From positions 1 to 64,000 of the forward strand of contig CALUFC010000010.1 in assembly GCA_944319885.1 (NCBI GenBank): DNA of 64,000 bases, written 5' to 3'. The notes beneath the pieces were generated by a model, which made no database searches, was not told where the DNA came from, and saw only the letters and a program-made list of their open reading frames with translations. Origin of the DNA: an uncultured Coriobacteriaceae bacterium. GTDB lineage: Bacteria > Actinomycetota > Coriobacteriia > Coriobacteriales > Coriobacteriaceae. This document shows, piece by piece, positions 27,391 to 36,376 of the stretch. Position 1 is the first letter of the stretch; each line of letters opens with the position of its first letter. The translations under genes and the position numbers were made by a program.

Positions 27391-28809
27391 ATGACAGACA
27401 CTTCGACTTCCTCCGCCGCTCCGATGTTCAAGAAGGCGCACTTCATTGGTATCGGCGGTGCTGGCATGAGCGGCATTGCGCTCGTGCTGCACGAGCGCGG
27501 CTATGCGGTGAGCGGCTCCGATCTTAAGACATCGCGCTATATCCGGCAGCTCACGCGTGCCGGGGTTGATATCCATATCGGTCACCATGCGGAGACGATC
27601 GACGAGGTCGCTCCCGATGTCGTCGTGGTCTCCACTGCTATCCCCGAAACCAATCCAGAGCTGGTTCGCGCACGCGAGCTCGGGATTCCCGTCTGGCCGC
27701 GTGCGAAGATGCTCTCGGCGCTTGGCCATGGCTACACCACGGTGGCGATCGCCGGCACGCACGGCAAAACGACCACGTCGTCGATGTGCGCCACCATGCT
27801 CGATCGCATGGGGCTCTCGCCGAGCTTTCTGATCGGCGGCATCGTCGAGGGCTACGATACCAACGGCAAAAACGGCGAGGGATCGTATTTCGTTGCCGAG
27901 GCGGATGAGTCGGATAGCTCGTTTTTGTTCCTCGACCCCCATGTGGTCGTCGTCACCAACGTCGAGGCAGACCATCTCGACCATTACTCCTCGCTCGAGG
28001 AGATCGAGGAGACGTTCGTCAAGTTCATGAGCCTCGTGCCCGAGGACGGTACGGTCATTGTCTGCGGCGATAGCGCGCACCTGGCCGATCTGGCTCGTTC
28101 TACAGGGCGTCCGGTGGTCACCTACGGCTTCGACGAGGGCAACGACATCGTATGCGTCCCCGAGCAGCACGAGCGCTCGATCGAGACGCATTTCACGGTG
28201 CGCCTGCCCGAGGGCGGTACGTGCGCCGTGACGCTTTCGAGCAATCCTGGCTTGCACAACATGCTGAACGCAACGGCCTCGTTGGCGGTCGCGCGCGCCC
28301 TGGGGCTCGACGTAGATGCAGCCGCACGCGCCCTCTCCACGTTCGAAGGGGTTCGTCGGCGCTTCACGCACGTGGGCGATGTGCGCGACGTTACCGTTGT
28401 CGATGACTACGGCCATCATCCCACCGAGATCGCCGCGACGCTTTCCGCAGCCGCCGGTCTGGGGTTCAAGCATGTTGATGTCGTGTTCCAGCCGCATCGC
28501 TACTCGCGCCTGCAGGCGCTTGTCGACGATTTCGCCGATGCGTTTGCACATGCGGATCGTCTCGTGCTCATCGATGTATTCTCGGCCGGCGAGATGCCCA
28601 TTCCCGGTGTGACGAGCAAGATGCTCGCCGACGTGGTCCGCGCGCGCCATCCCGAGAAGGAGGTCGTCTACGCACCCGACCGCATGAGCCTCTACAAAAC
28701 GCTCGACGCGCTCGCCGAGCCGGGTGACCTGCTGATCACCATGGGTGCCGGCGACGTTACCACGGTGGGTCCTGACTATATCGATTACGTCTCCAAGCAG
28801 GGGGCATAA
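27391..28809 (+). CDS. murC: UDP-N-acetylmuramate--L-alanine ligase
   Basis: MurC adds L-Ala to UDP-MurNAc, the first amino-acid step. The 472-residue product starts with a nucleotide-sugar motif, HFIGIGGAGMSGIALVL, then the ATP loop VAIAGTHGKTTTSSM, EADESDSSFLFLDP, TNVEADHLDHY and VVDDYGHHPTEIAATL. AAGAGGAG (27374-27381) favours ATG 27391 over the in-frame ATG 27382, which is too close. A 105-base spacer after murG contains AT-rich patches but no promoter I can defend. Confidence 0.95.
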   Translation: MTDTSTSSAAPMFKKAHFIGIGGAGMSGIALVLHERGYAVSGSDLKTSRYIRQLTRAGVDIHIGHHAETIDEVAPDVVVVSTAIPETNPELVRARELGIPVWPRAKMLSALGHGYTTVAIAGTHGKTTTSSMCATMLDRMGLSPSFLIGGIVEGYDTNGKNGEGSYFVAEADESDSSFLFLDPHVVVVTNVEADHLDHYSSLEEIEETFVKFMSLVPEDGTVIVCGDSAHLADLARSTGRPVVTYGFDEGNDIVCVPEQHERSIETHFTVRLPEGGTCAVTLSSNPGLHNMLNATASLAVARALGLDVDAAARALSTFEGVRRRFTHVGDVRDVTVVDDYGHHPTEIAATLSAAAGLGFKHVDVVFQPHRYSRLQALVDDFADAFAHADRLVLIDVFSAGEMPIPGVTSKMLADVVRARHPEKEVVYAPDRMSLYKTLDALAEPGDLLITMGAGDVTTVGPDYIDYVSKQGA

Positions 28810-28815
28810 GGGGCC

Positions 28816-29727
28816 ATGGGTCTCTTCAACGCCGTGATGTCGCTGTCGGGCACCGCCGATACCGACGTGATCGAGAACGAGCGCCTTGCGCGCCATACGA
28901 GCTATCGTATCGGTGGCCGGGCGGCGCTGTTTATCGTCTGCCATAGCTATCATGCGCTGCGCCGCGCTGTCGATGTGCTCGAGGGGGAGCAGGTCCCCTG
29001 GGTCATCATCGGCAAGGGCTCGAATCTGCTTGTTTCCGATGAAGGGTATGACGGTGCGGTCATTTCGTTGGGCAGGGAGTTTTCTCGCACGGTGCTCGCC
29101 GATGACGGCTGCACCATCACCGCCGGCGCGGGGGTGATCCTCGCGCGGCTGGTGAACGAGACATTCACGCGCAGCATCAGCGGACTCGAGTTCGCCGTGG
29201 GTATCCCGGGTACCGTGGGCGGTGCGGTCTCCATGAACGCCGGCACGCGGGACGCGTGGATCGGGTCGCTCGTCACCGATGTGGTGACCTTCAAGGAGGG
29301 CCAGGGTATCAAGCACTATGCGCACGGCGATATCGACTGGGGCTACCGCACCTGCTCGCTGCCGCGTGACGAGATCGTGCTCGAGGCCACGCTCAAGCTC
29401 GAGGCGGGTTCAAAGTCGGAAATCCGCGCGAAGATGGAGCAGCTGCTGTCACGTCGACGTCGTACGCAGCCCATTGGATGTGCTACCTGCGGTTCGGTAT
29501 TCAAGAATCCACCGGGCAACAGTGTGGGAAAGATGATCGAGGACTGTGGATTGAAGGGTTTTTCCGTGGGCGGCGCCGAGGTCTCGCGTGTTCACGGTAA
29601 CTTTATCGTGAACACGGGTACCGCTACTGCAGCGGATGTCCTGGCGGTTATCAGGCACGTTCATGAAAAGATTCGGGAGGTATACGGCGTTGAACTCCAG
29701 CCGGAAGTCAAATTCCTCGGGTTCTAG
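28816..29727 (+). CDS. murB: UDP-N-acetylenolpyruvoylglucosamine reductase
   Basis: MurB reduces the enolpyruvyl group made by MurA, giving UDP-MurNAc, using NADPH and FAD. The 303-residue protein is of the short type II kind. It has RHTSYRIGGRAALF, the FAD-binding PWVIIGKGSNLLVSDEGYDG, the substrate segment GIPGTVGGAVSMNAG, the active-site Ser in CGSVFKNPPG, and the C-terminal ELQPEVKFLG. It starts six bases after murC and its end overlaps ftsQ. Confidence 0.95.
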   Translation: MGLFNAVMSLSGTADTDVIENERLARHTSYRIGGRAALFIVCHSYHALRRAVDVLEGEQVPWVIIGKGSNLLVSDEGYDGAVISLGREFSRTVLADDGCTITAGAGVILARLVNETFTRSISGLEFAVGIPGTVGGAVSMNAGTRDAWIGSLVTDVVTFKEGQGIKHYAHGDIDWGYRTCSLPRDEIVLEATLKLEAGSKSEIRAKMEQLLSRRRRTQPIGCATCGSVFKNPPGNSVGKMIEDCGLKGFSVGGAEVSRVHGNFIVNTGTATAADVLAVIRHVHEKIREVYGVELQPEVKFLGF

Positions 29728-31228
29728 CGCCTCGAAGCCCACGTTTCGTCGAGCGGGGGGTCGAGGTGCCCCGCGCGTTTCGCCCTCCCGTGCGCCGCGC
29801 GCATCGAGTGGCGCCTCCCGTGCTCCGCAGCGCAAGCCCATCAGCTCATATTCCTCTCCAACGAAAAGCACGCGTCGCAAGGCGGTGACGGCTCGTTCTG
29901 CATCGGGCATGGCACAGGCAAAGCCTGCGCCGCGAAAGATTGCCGTGCAGAAGGCGCCGAAGCCCCAGCGGGCTTCCACGCAACAGGCTGCCTCCATGCG
30001 TTCCGCCGGCGCCTCGCAGCCGAAGGCGCGTCCCACCAAGCGCAAGCCAACCGCCCATGCATCTGCGCCGGTACTCAAGAAGCGGACTACTCCACGCAGC
30101 GCGCCGGCGACATCGTTCGTCTCGGTTGCGGCTAAACCGCGCCCGGCGAAGGAGAAGCGCACCGCCAAAGGGACGCCATCCATCAAGGTGCCGCATATCG
30201 CCCTCCCGAGCATCGCGCTGCCCGGTGGCGTTATCGCCGCCGTCGTGGGCGCGGTGGCTGTAGTAGCCGTTCTTGTGATCGTTGTCATGAACGCGCCGAT
30301 CTTCGCGGCGACCAATATCCAGCTCAACGGAAGCCCGCACGTATCGCAGCATACCGTTGAGCAGCTTGCGCAGATTCCCGACGGTACAACCCTGCTCAAC
30401 GTGAACGCCGAAAAGATCACCGAGAGCCTCGAGTCGAATCCCTGGGTTGAGGGCGTCGATATCGAGCGACAATTCCCCAACACGCTCATCATCACACCCC
30501 ACGAGCGCACCATCGCCGCGATCGCGTATATCACGGCCGATGATATCGCATGGGCGATCAGTGACGACGGCACGTGGATCGCACCCATTTCGCTTGCCGT
30601 TACCGTGGACGCCGAGGGCAACGTGGTGGGGAGCGGTGCGGGCAATCCGGCGCCGGTCGATGAGAACAACGCTGCCGCCTCGGCGGGCGAACCGGCTGAT
30701 GCCGCGACAACCGATGGCGATGCGGGAACGGATGCCGCGGGGGATGCGGGCGGCGACGACGCAGCAAGCAGCAGCGATGCCTCTGATAGCGCCGGGGCGA
30801 CCGATGCCGCCGGGGAAGGCGATGCCGCCCAGCAGGTCCCGCAGGACGGCTCCCAGCAACTGAGCGGTCTCGACGCTGCGCTCGCGCTCGCGCGCCAGAA
30901 TGGCGTGCTGCTGTTTGCCGATGTGGCGGCAGATGTTGACCCCTCATCCAATCAGCCGGTGACCTCCGAGGTGATTCGCGCCGGCATCGATTACGCCAAC
31001 GGGTTCTCGGACGATTTCATCGCGCAGATTCAATATTTGTCGCTTCCCTCGATCGAGGCGATCACCGCGTACCTCACGTCCGGCGTCGAGGTTGCCCTGG
31101 GTGCACCCGAGGACATCCAGAGCAAGGAGCTCATCGTCATGCGCCTGCTCGAGCAGGAGCACGGTGTCACCTACATCAACGTTCGCACGCCCGACAGCTA
31201 TTCATTCAGAAGCGCGCCGGCGGAGTGA
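29690..31228 (+). CDS. ftsQ: FtsQ/DivIB-like division protein with acidic insertion
   Basis: FtsQ/DivIB organises the divisome at the septal membrane. The likely 512-residue product has about 175 basic, Ser/Pro/Arg-rich cytoplasmic residues and one membrane helix, VIAAVVGAVAVVAVLVIVVM. A POTRA domain follows (TNIQLNGSPHVSQHTVEQLA ... NPWVEGVDIERQFPNTLII). An Ala/Asp/Gly-rich stretch of about 80 residues (roughly 310-390) then precedes the C-terminal beta-type domain. GGGAGG at 29675-29680 is nine bases before TTG 29690; ATG 29663 is an alternative. Both overlap the end of murB. Low similarity outside the POTRA region is normal for the family. Confidence 0.82.
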   Translation: MNSSRKSNSSGSSASKPTFRRAGGRGAPRVSPSRAPRASSGASRAPQRKPISSYSSPTKSTRRKAVTARSASGMAQAKPAPRKIAVQKAPKPQRASTQQAASMRSAGASQPKARPTKRKPTAHASAPVLKKRTTPRSAPATSFVSVAAKPRPAKEKRTAKGTPSIKVPHIALPSIALPGGVIAAVVGAVAVVAVLVIVVMNAPIFAATNIQLNGSPHVSQHTVEQLAQIPDGTTLLNVNAEKITESLESNPWVEGVDIERQFPNTLIITPHERTIAAIAYITADDIAWAISDDGTWIAPISLAVTVDAEGNVVGSGAGNPAPVDENNAAASAGEPADAATTDGDAGTDAAGDAGGDDAASSSDASDSAGATDAAGEGDAAQQVPQDGSQQLSGLDAALALARQNGVLLFADVAADVDPSSNQPVTSEVIRAGIDYANGFSDDFIAQIQYLSLPSIEAITAYLTSGVEVALGAPEDIQSKELIVMRLLEQEHGVTYINVRTPDSYSFRSAPAE

Positions 31229-31312
31229 ACGGGGCGTACCACGGCTTCGGCGAACGGTTAAGGCATCTACCTGCGAATCTTTGTGCGTGTTCACAAATTG
31301 GACGTAGTCGAT

Positions 31313-31387
31313 TTGACTTTGACCTGCATTTTATGCAAACATATGCCGATTTACCTCGACGTTTAACGTGAACTTGAGGGTTATACT
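31313..31387 (+). promoter_or_regulatory. candidate ftsZ promoters
   Basis: The 195-base gap before ftsZ is AT-rich compared with its neighbours. TTGACC (31319-31324) with TATGCC (31342-31347) at 17 bases is one candidate; TATACT (31382-31387) is a good -10 hexamer further down without a matching -35. Separate ftsZ transcription inside dcw clusters is common in other bacteria, which supports the reading. Confidence 0.4.
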
Positions 31388-31423
31388 TAAGGCGTTCGAC
31401 AATCCATCAAGCGGAGGACCGAC

Positions 31424-32572
31424 ATGCACGAGAACGAGATCAACAACTATCTTGCCGTCATCAAGGTGGTCGGCGTCGGCGGCGGCGGAACCAACGCGGT
31501 CAACCGCATGATCGAAGAGGGCATCCGCGGCGTCGAGTTTGTGGCCATCAACACCGACGCGCAGGCGCTTGCGATCTCGGACGCCGACATCAAGGTGCAC
31601 ATCGGCACCGATCTCACGCGCGGTCTGGGCGCCGGCGCGAACCCCGAGATCGGCCGCAAAGCTGCCGACGAGAGTCGCGACGACATCCAGGAGGCGCTCG
31701 CCGGAGCCGATATGGTCTTCATCACCGCCGGTGAGGGCGGCGGCACCGGTACCGGCGCCGCACCCATCGTGGCCGATATCGCCATGAACGACATCGGCGC
31801 GCTTACCGTCGCGGTCGTCACCAAGCCCTTCACCTTCGAGGGGCGCAAGCGCAAGCAGGCCGCCGAGGAGGGCATCCGCACCCTCTCGCAGAGCGTCGAC
31901 ACCCTCATTGTCATCCCGAACGACCGTCTGCTCGCCACCGCTGAGAAGAAGACCACGATGCTCGAGGCGTTCTCCAACGCCGACGGCGTGCTTTCCCAGG
32001 GTACCCAGGGCATCACCGACCTCATCACGGTCCCCGGCGTCATCAACCTGGACTTCGCCGATGTGAAGACCATCATGAAGCAGGCCGGCACCGCCATGAT
32101 GGGCATCGGCACCGCCTCCGGCGACAACCGCTCCGTCGACGCGGCCCAGCAGGCAATCTCGAGCCCGTTGCTCGAGAGCTCCATCGACGGCGCCACGCGC
32201 GTCCTGCTCTCCATCGCCGGTTCCAAGGATCTGGGTATCCAGGAGATCAACGACGCCGCCGATCTCGTTGCCAACGCGGTCGATCCCGAGGCGAACATCA
32301 TCTTCGGTACCGTGGTCGATGAGTCGCTCGGCGACCAGGTTCGCATCACCGTCATCGCGACCGGCTTCTCCGATTCCAACGTCAATCGGCAGGACGATCT
32401 CTTCGCGGCCGCGCACGCTCCCAAGAGCTCCGAGCCGGTGGGTGCGCACAGCAACCAGCAGGCTTCTTCCGCTTCTACCTCCAGCAGCCGCAATATCGGC
32501 GGCACCGAGGTTCATAACTTCGGCAACGACCAGTTCGAGCTGCCTGATTTCCTCAAGCGCGGTAGCTTCTAG
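31424..32572 (+). CDS. ftsZ: cell division protein FtsZ
   Basis: FtsZ is the tubulin-like GTPase that forms the Z ring. The 382-residue protein starts with [18 protein letters not shown], has the tubulin signature [15 protein letters not shown], the T5-T7 region [14 protein letters not shown] and [14 protein letters not shown], then a Ser/Ala-rich linker and the conserved C-terminal peptide [12 protein letters not shown], which should bind partners such as SepF. No ftsA lies next to it, as in other Actinobacteria, where SepF can serve as the membrane anchor. Confidence 0.98.
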   Translation: MHENEINNYLAVIKVVGVGGGGTNAVNRMIEEGIRGVEFVAINTDAQALAISDADIKVHIGTDLTRGLGAGANPEIGRKAADESRDDIQEALAGADMVFITAGEGGGTGTGAAPIVADIAMNDIGALTVAVVTKPFTFEGRKRKQAAEEGIRTLSQSVDTLIVIPNDRLLATAEKKTTMLEAFSNADGVLSQGTQGITDLITVPGVINLDFADVKTIMKQAGTAMMGIGTASGDNRSVDAAQQAISSPLLESSIDGATRVLLSIAGSKDLGIQEINDAADLVANAVDPEANIIFGTVVDESLGDQVRITVIATGFSDSNVNRQDDLFAAAHAPKSSEPVGAHSNQQASSASTSSSRNIGGTEVHNFGNDQFELPDFLKRGSF

Positions 32573-32614
32573 CCCGCGTGCCGCTGATGGGCGGCATAGG
32601 AACATGGTATACGC

Positions 32615-32647
32615 GAGGGCGCCTCATCGGGGCGCCCTCATTGTTTT
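32615..32647 (+). terminator. rho-independent terminator after ftsZ
   Basis: A perfect 9-bp stem, GAGGGCGCC (32615-32623) with GGCGCCCTC (32631-32639) and a 7-base loop, is followed by ATTGTTTT. It is 43 bases after the ftsZ stop and probably ends the dcw transcript. Confidence 0.85.
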
Positions 32648-32881
32648 GTGTGCGTCGCCTGCGCCGAGGTGCGCGCTCTCATCCTCTAAACGTGATGCTG
32701 CACGCAGTGACTTGCCCATGAGATCGAGAACACGTTTTTCTACGTACGCGGAGCGCTGCATCGTTCGAATCCGTGGTACATCGTGTGTTTGTGGCTCGCG
32801 ATGTGGTTCAAGGGGCGCGATGCGTCCAAGATGGGTACAACATGCTCGATGAGAAGCGGTGACGGGCGAAAGGGACGGCCT
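32648..32881. other. spacer between ftsZ terminator and yfiH
   Basis: No gene or RNA was recognised. TACAAC near 32838 could be a -10 for the next operon, but no -35 at a suitable distance is convincing. Confidence 0.3.
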
Positions 32882-33682
32882 ATGGAGCTCGAACACAAGA
32901 CATGTGCGAACGGCGTTGCGATGACGGGGATGTTCGAGGGGCCCGTCCGCTTTGGGTTCACCGAACGAACCGGTGGCGTCTCAGCGTCGCCGTATGCTTC
33001 GCTCAATCTTGGCTCGCATGTGGGCGATGATCCCGCAGCGGTTCGCGAGAACCGCCGCCGCGTGCTCGAGGCGCTCGGTGCGGCAGCAGAAGCGGATCGC
33101 CTGCTCGTTCCTCATCAGGTGCACGGCGATCATATCGTCTGCGTTCGCGACAACGGGCACGAGACGCTCGCCACGGTTCGCGATGAGATTGCCCAGGGCG
33201 CCGACGGTATCATCTGTACCGTACCCCATGTTCCCGTCATGCTGTGTTTCGCCGATTGCGTTCCCGTGGCCATAACGAGTCCTCATGGCTTCGCGGTTGT
33301 CCATTCGGGCTGGAAGGGAACGTATGCGGGTATCGCGGGCAAGGCCGCGCGCATGCTCATGGTGGAGACAGGCTGTTCTGCGGGCGACATCTCGGCGTTC
33401 ATCGGTCCCCATATCCTCGGCTCTGAATACGAGGTTTCCTGCGAGCTTATGGATCGCTTCCGGGAGCGCTTCGGCGCGATCTGCGCGGCGGGGGAGCGAC
33501 TGCTTGATCTTTCTGCGTGCATTCGCGCATCGCTCGCACGGGAGGGCGTGGCACCCGGTGCCATATGCGACCCCCAGCTTTCGACGATGGGACTCAACAA
33601 CCGGTTCTATTCATATCGCGCCGAGCACGGCACGTGCGGCAGGCATGCGGCGGTGGCTGTCATGGGGGCATCGACGTGGTAG
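32882..33682 (+). CDS. YfiH/LACC1 family protein (peptidoglycan editing factor or purine nucleoside phosphorylase)
   Basis: A 266-residue member of the Cu-oxidase_4/YfiH family. Relatives act on purine nucleosides or, as PgeF in E. coli, keep L-Ser out of peptidoglycan. Metal and active-site residues are seen in LVPHQVHGDHIVC, VMLCFADCVPVAI and AVVHSGWKGTYAGIAGKA, plus ISAFIGPHILGSEYEV. Start ATG 32882 has AAAGGGA upstream. Its place directly after ftsZ is common in Gram-positive bacteria. The true substrate is unsettled. Confidence 0.88.
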   Translation: MELEHKTCANGVAMTGMFEGPVRFGFTERTGGVSASPYASLNLGSHVGDDPAAVRENRRRVLEALGAAAEADRLLVPHQVHGDHIVCVRDNGHETLATVRDEIAQGADGIICTVPHVPVMLCFADCVPVAITSPHGFAVVHSGWKGTYAGIAGKAARMLMVETGCSAGDISAFIGPHILGSEYEVSCELMDRFRERFGAICAAGERLLDLSACIRASLAREGVAPGAICDPQLSTMGLNNRFYSYRAEHGTCGRHAAVAVMGASTW

Positions 33683-33919
33683 GCGCGGCGGCGACGGTGC
33701 TCCGTCGCTCGGCGGGCGCATGGCTTCAAGCCCGTGTGCCGCAGCCGTGATAATTCGCTTATCAATGCACGTCATTCCCTTTACAGCAAGCTTACGATGG
33801 GTTGTTAGACTGAACCGCGTTGTGGCAGGTTCGTGGTGCCTGTCAGCTGACGGCTGCGCCGCCAGCGCCTACCGGTTGCGGGACATGCGCGTCCCGCGGG
33901 CATCTGATTGGAGCTCTTT

Positions 33920-34771
33920 ATGCGCAAACTGTTCTCACGCCAGCTCATCGAGGCGCGGCACGAGATGCTGTCTATCTTCGAGGCGCTCGACCTGACGCTG
34001 CATGACGCCATCACGGCGTTCAATACGGGCGACAAGAAGCTTGCGAACAAGGCGAAGAAAAAGACGCTGCAGGTCGATGCGCGCTGCGCGAATCTCGAGG
34101 CGGTCTGCTACAACCTCATCGCCACCCAGTCGCCGGTTGCCTCGGATTTCCGGTTGCTGCAAACCATCATCTACGTGAACTTCAACCTCCAGCGCCTGAG
34201 CGACCACATCCGTTCGATAGCGCGCGGTGCCAAAGCGAAGGCCAAGGCCGAGGTGGAGATTCCTGCCGAGCTCATCGAGCTGATCGATCGCGAGGCGGGG
34301 TATGTCTACCGCGTCATGGGCGCTGCGATTTCTTGCCTCGTGAACAACGACCTTGCCGAGATGCGCGCCATGATCGCACTCGACGAGCCGGTGCACGACG
34401 TATACGAGGAGTTTTTCCGCGCCTACAATCGCATCGTGTCGGCCGACGATCCCGCGCCGGAAAACTACGACCATCTGCGCCGCGCTATCATGACATCGCG
34501 CTATCTCGAGCGCATTTCGAGCGTGTCGGTTGAGATCGCGACTCGTCTCACCTTCCTGCTCACCGGTCAGCGCCTGAGCGCCTCGGACATCATCGAGTCC
34601 GACGAGGATGAGCTCGAGAGCCTGCGCGTGCCTTCGGGCGAGGGCGTGATCCTCGAGCCGAAGACCGATGCGCGCTACGTAGCGGCGCTGCCGCTCGATG
34701 AGGTGGGCGAGGACCTCAAGCGTCTCATCGAGAGCGTCCAAAACGGCGACGACGATGAGGACGACGAGTAG
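33920..34771 (+). CDS. PhoU-family phosphate regulator
   Basis: A 283-residue all-helical protein with two PhoU-like repeats: RQLIEARHEMLSIFEALDLT and later LQTIIYVNFNLQRLSDHIRS for the first, and RRAIMTSRYLERISSVSVEI for the second, which carries the conserved helix. PhoU proteins restrain Pst phosphate uptake and PhoR signalling. The C-terminus is acidic (NGDDDEDDE). ATG 33920 has GGAG six bases upstream, and a TTG at 33908 is in frame. No pst or phoR gene is adjacent, which is unusual; a second phosphate locus (Pit/DUF47) lies 7 kb away. Confidence 0.82.
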   Translation: MRKLFSRQLIEARHEMLSIFEALDLTLHDAITAFNTGDKKLANKAKKKTLQVDARCANLEAVCYNLIATQSPVASDFRLLQTIIYVNFNLQRLSDHIRSIARGAKAKAKAEVEIPAELIELIDREAGYVYRVMGAAISCLVNNDLAEMRAMIALDEPVHDVYEEFFRAYNRIVSADDPAPENYDHLRRAIMTSRYLERISSVSVEIATRLTFLLTGQRLSASDIIESDEDELESLRVPSGEGVILEPKTDARYVAALPLDEVGEDLKRLIESVQNGDDDEDDE

Positions 34772-34808
34772 CTCACCGGCTCTGGTTCATTTGGGAAACT
34801 CTGGAAAA

Positions 34809-34843
34809 CGAACGCGGTCTCGTGATGTGCGGGGCCGCGTTCG
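34809..34843 (+). terminator. hairpin between PhoU gene and yggS
   Basis: A perfect 9-bp stem, CGAACGCGG (34809-34817) with CCGCGTTCG (34835-34843), lies 38 bases after the stop. No T-run follows, so terminator function is uncertain. Confidence 0.4.
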
Positions 34844-34885
34844 CGCTAGTATGGGTACATCATGACGCGATAAGAAGGTGTGCCC

Positions 34886-35623
34886 ATGGGTGGCTATGAA
34901 GATCAGATAAAACGGCGCCGCGAGGCAATTGAGGAGCGTGTGGAGGCGGCGCTTGCACGCAGCGGCCGTCCGCGTGACGCGGCGCGAATCATGGCGGTCT
35001 CAAAGACCGTAGGCATCCCCGAGGTCGTGGCGGCAATCGCTGCGGGATATCGGTTGTTTGGCGAGAACCGACCTCAGGAGCTGGTGCGCAAGCTTGAGGG
35101 GCTCGCACGCGAGCAGGGCCTGCCCGCGGTCCGCTTCGATATGATCGGCAATCTGCAGACCAACAAAATCAACGCGGTGCTGGGCCGTGCGAGCTGCATC
35201 CATTCGATCAGCTCGCTGCACTTGGCGAAGGCGGTGTCGTCACGCGTGGAACGCCGCATGGCGTCCGGCGATTGCGGTGCCGCCCAAGACGTGCTGCTCG
35301 AGGTGAATGTTTCAGGCGAGGCATCGAAATCCGGGTTCTCGCCCGATGAGCTGCGCGCCAGCCTCGATGAGCTGCGCACATATCGTGGAATTCATGTCAT
35401 CGGGCTTATGACCATGGCGCCCCAGGGGGATAAGAGCATCGCCCGCCGGACGTTTGCCGGTTTGCGCGAGCTGCGCGATGAGCTTGCTTCGCGCTGTCCC
35501 GAGCTCGATCTCGGCGAGCTGTCGTGCGGCATGAGCGAGGATTTCGAGGAGGCGCTCGAGGAGGGATCGACCTTGGTTCGCCTGGGGCGAGTGGTCTTCG
35601 ACCCGTCTTTTGAGCTAAAATAG
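34886..35623 (+). CDS. yggS: YggS family PLP-binding protein
   Basis: A single-domain alanine-racemase-like protein that binds pyridoxal phosphate and keeps its level balanced (YggS/PROSC/YlmE). The 245-residue sequence has the Schiff-base Lys in RIMAVSKTVGIPEV, the conserved FGENRPQELVRK, FDMIGNLQTNKI, and GELSCGMSEDFEEALEEGST near the end. AAGAAGG fits ATG 34886; the GTG at 34880 is in frame but too close. It is the first of yggS-sepF-yggT-divIVA, a classic division-linked order. Confidence 0.94.
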   Translation: MGGYEDQIKRRREAIEERVEAALARSGRPRDAARIMAVSKTVGIPEVVAAIAAGYRLFGENRPQELVRKLEGLAREQGLPAVRFDMIGNLQTNKINAVLGRASCIHSISSLHLAKAVSSRVERRMASGDCGAAQDVLLEVNVSGEASKSGFSPDELRASLDELRTYRGIHVIGLMTMAPQGDKSIARRTFAGLRELRDELASRCPELDLGELSCGMSEDFEEALEEGSTLVRLGRVVFDPSFELK

Positions 35624-35653
35624 GGTAAAACCGCCATGTAGAGAGGTTGCATC

Positions 35654-36376
35654 GTGAGCTTCTTGGATGACATCAAAAGCAGGCTGCCCTTTGGCCAGGC
35701 GCAGAACGGCTATGACGCCGATGACTACGGTCAGGACGGCTATGAAGACGACTATTACGAGGATGACGGCTATCAGGAGGGGTACGGCGAACCCGCCGAC
35801 GACTACACGCCCGCCGTTTCCGCCCACGACCCCACCAACGGCATGCTCGGCCAGACGCGTCGCGGCGAAGCTGAATCTGTTGCCGTCTACACGCGCTCCG
35901 GCCAGTTAGTGGGCGACGCCGATCGTCACGCGACCACATATAACCCACCCGCCCGTTCGCAAGACACGTATCGCCCCGGTGCCTATGATACGCCGTCGAG
36001 CTATGCCGCTCAGATGCGCGTGCACGCCGCGCAGGCGAGCGCGAGCACGCCCGCGTCCCAGGCGACCGAAACCCGGGCGAATGCCATCCTTACCTCGACA
36101 CCGCAGCTCCCCGCCTACGTGCTCCGTCCTGAGAGCTACGACGACGTGGAAACGGTCGTGCGCCGCGTGCGTACCAAGCAGCCCGTTGCGCTCGTGTTCG
36201 TAGGCGTGAGAACCGAGGTTGCCAAGCGCGTCCTCGACTTCAGCTACGGCTTTGCCTGCGGCTTGGGTGCCTCCGTGCGCGAGGTGGGCGATCGCGTCTT
36301 CATGGTGCTGCCTGCCGGATGCGAGGTTAAGGATTCCGATATTTCCAAGCTGCGTGCCGACGGCTATCTCAGCTAA
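35654..36376 (+). CDS. sepF: cell division protein SepF
   Basis: SepF polymerises into rings, binds the FtsZ C-terminal peptide, and can anchor FtsZ to the membrane through an N-terminal amphipathic helix (here MSFLDDIKSRLPFG). The 240-residue product has a long linker that begins very rich in Asp, Tyr and Gly (residues about 20-50) and a C-terminal SepF core, roughly residues 145-240, with RPESYDDVETVVRRVR and FSYGFACGLGASVREVGDRV. With ftsA absent from the cluster it may be the main Z-ring anchor. The start is GTG 35654. Confidence 0.93.
   Translation: MSFLDDIKSRLPFGQAQNGYDADDYGQDGYEDDYYEDDGYQEGYGEPADDYTPAVSAHDPTNGMLGQTRRGEAESVAVYTRSGQLVGDADRHATTYNPPARSQDTYRPGAYDTPSSYAAQMRVHAAQASASTPASQATETRANAILTSTPQLPAYVLRPESYDDVETVVRRVRTKQPVALVFVGVRTEVAKRVLDFSYGFACGLGASVREVGDRVFMVLPAGCEVKDSDISKLRADGYLS

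Noticed and set aside
27349-29325. Long minus-strand ORF (658 codons) opposite murC and murB
   Set aside because: Antisense shadow with no conserved domain.
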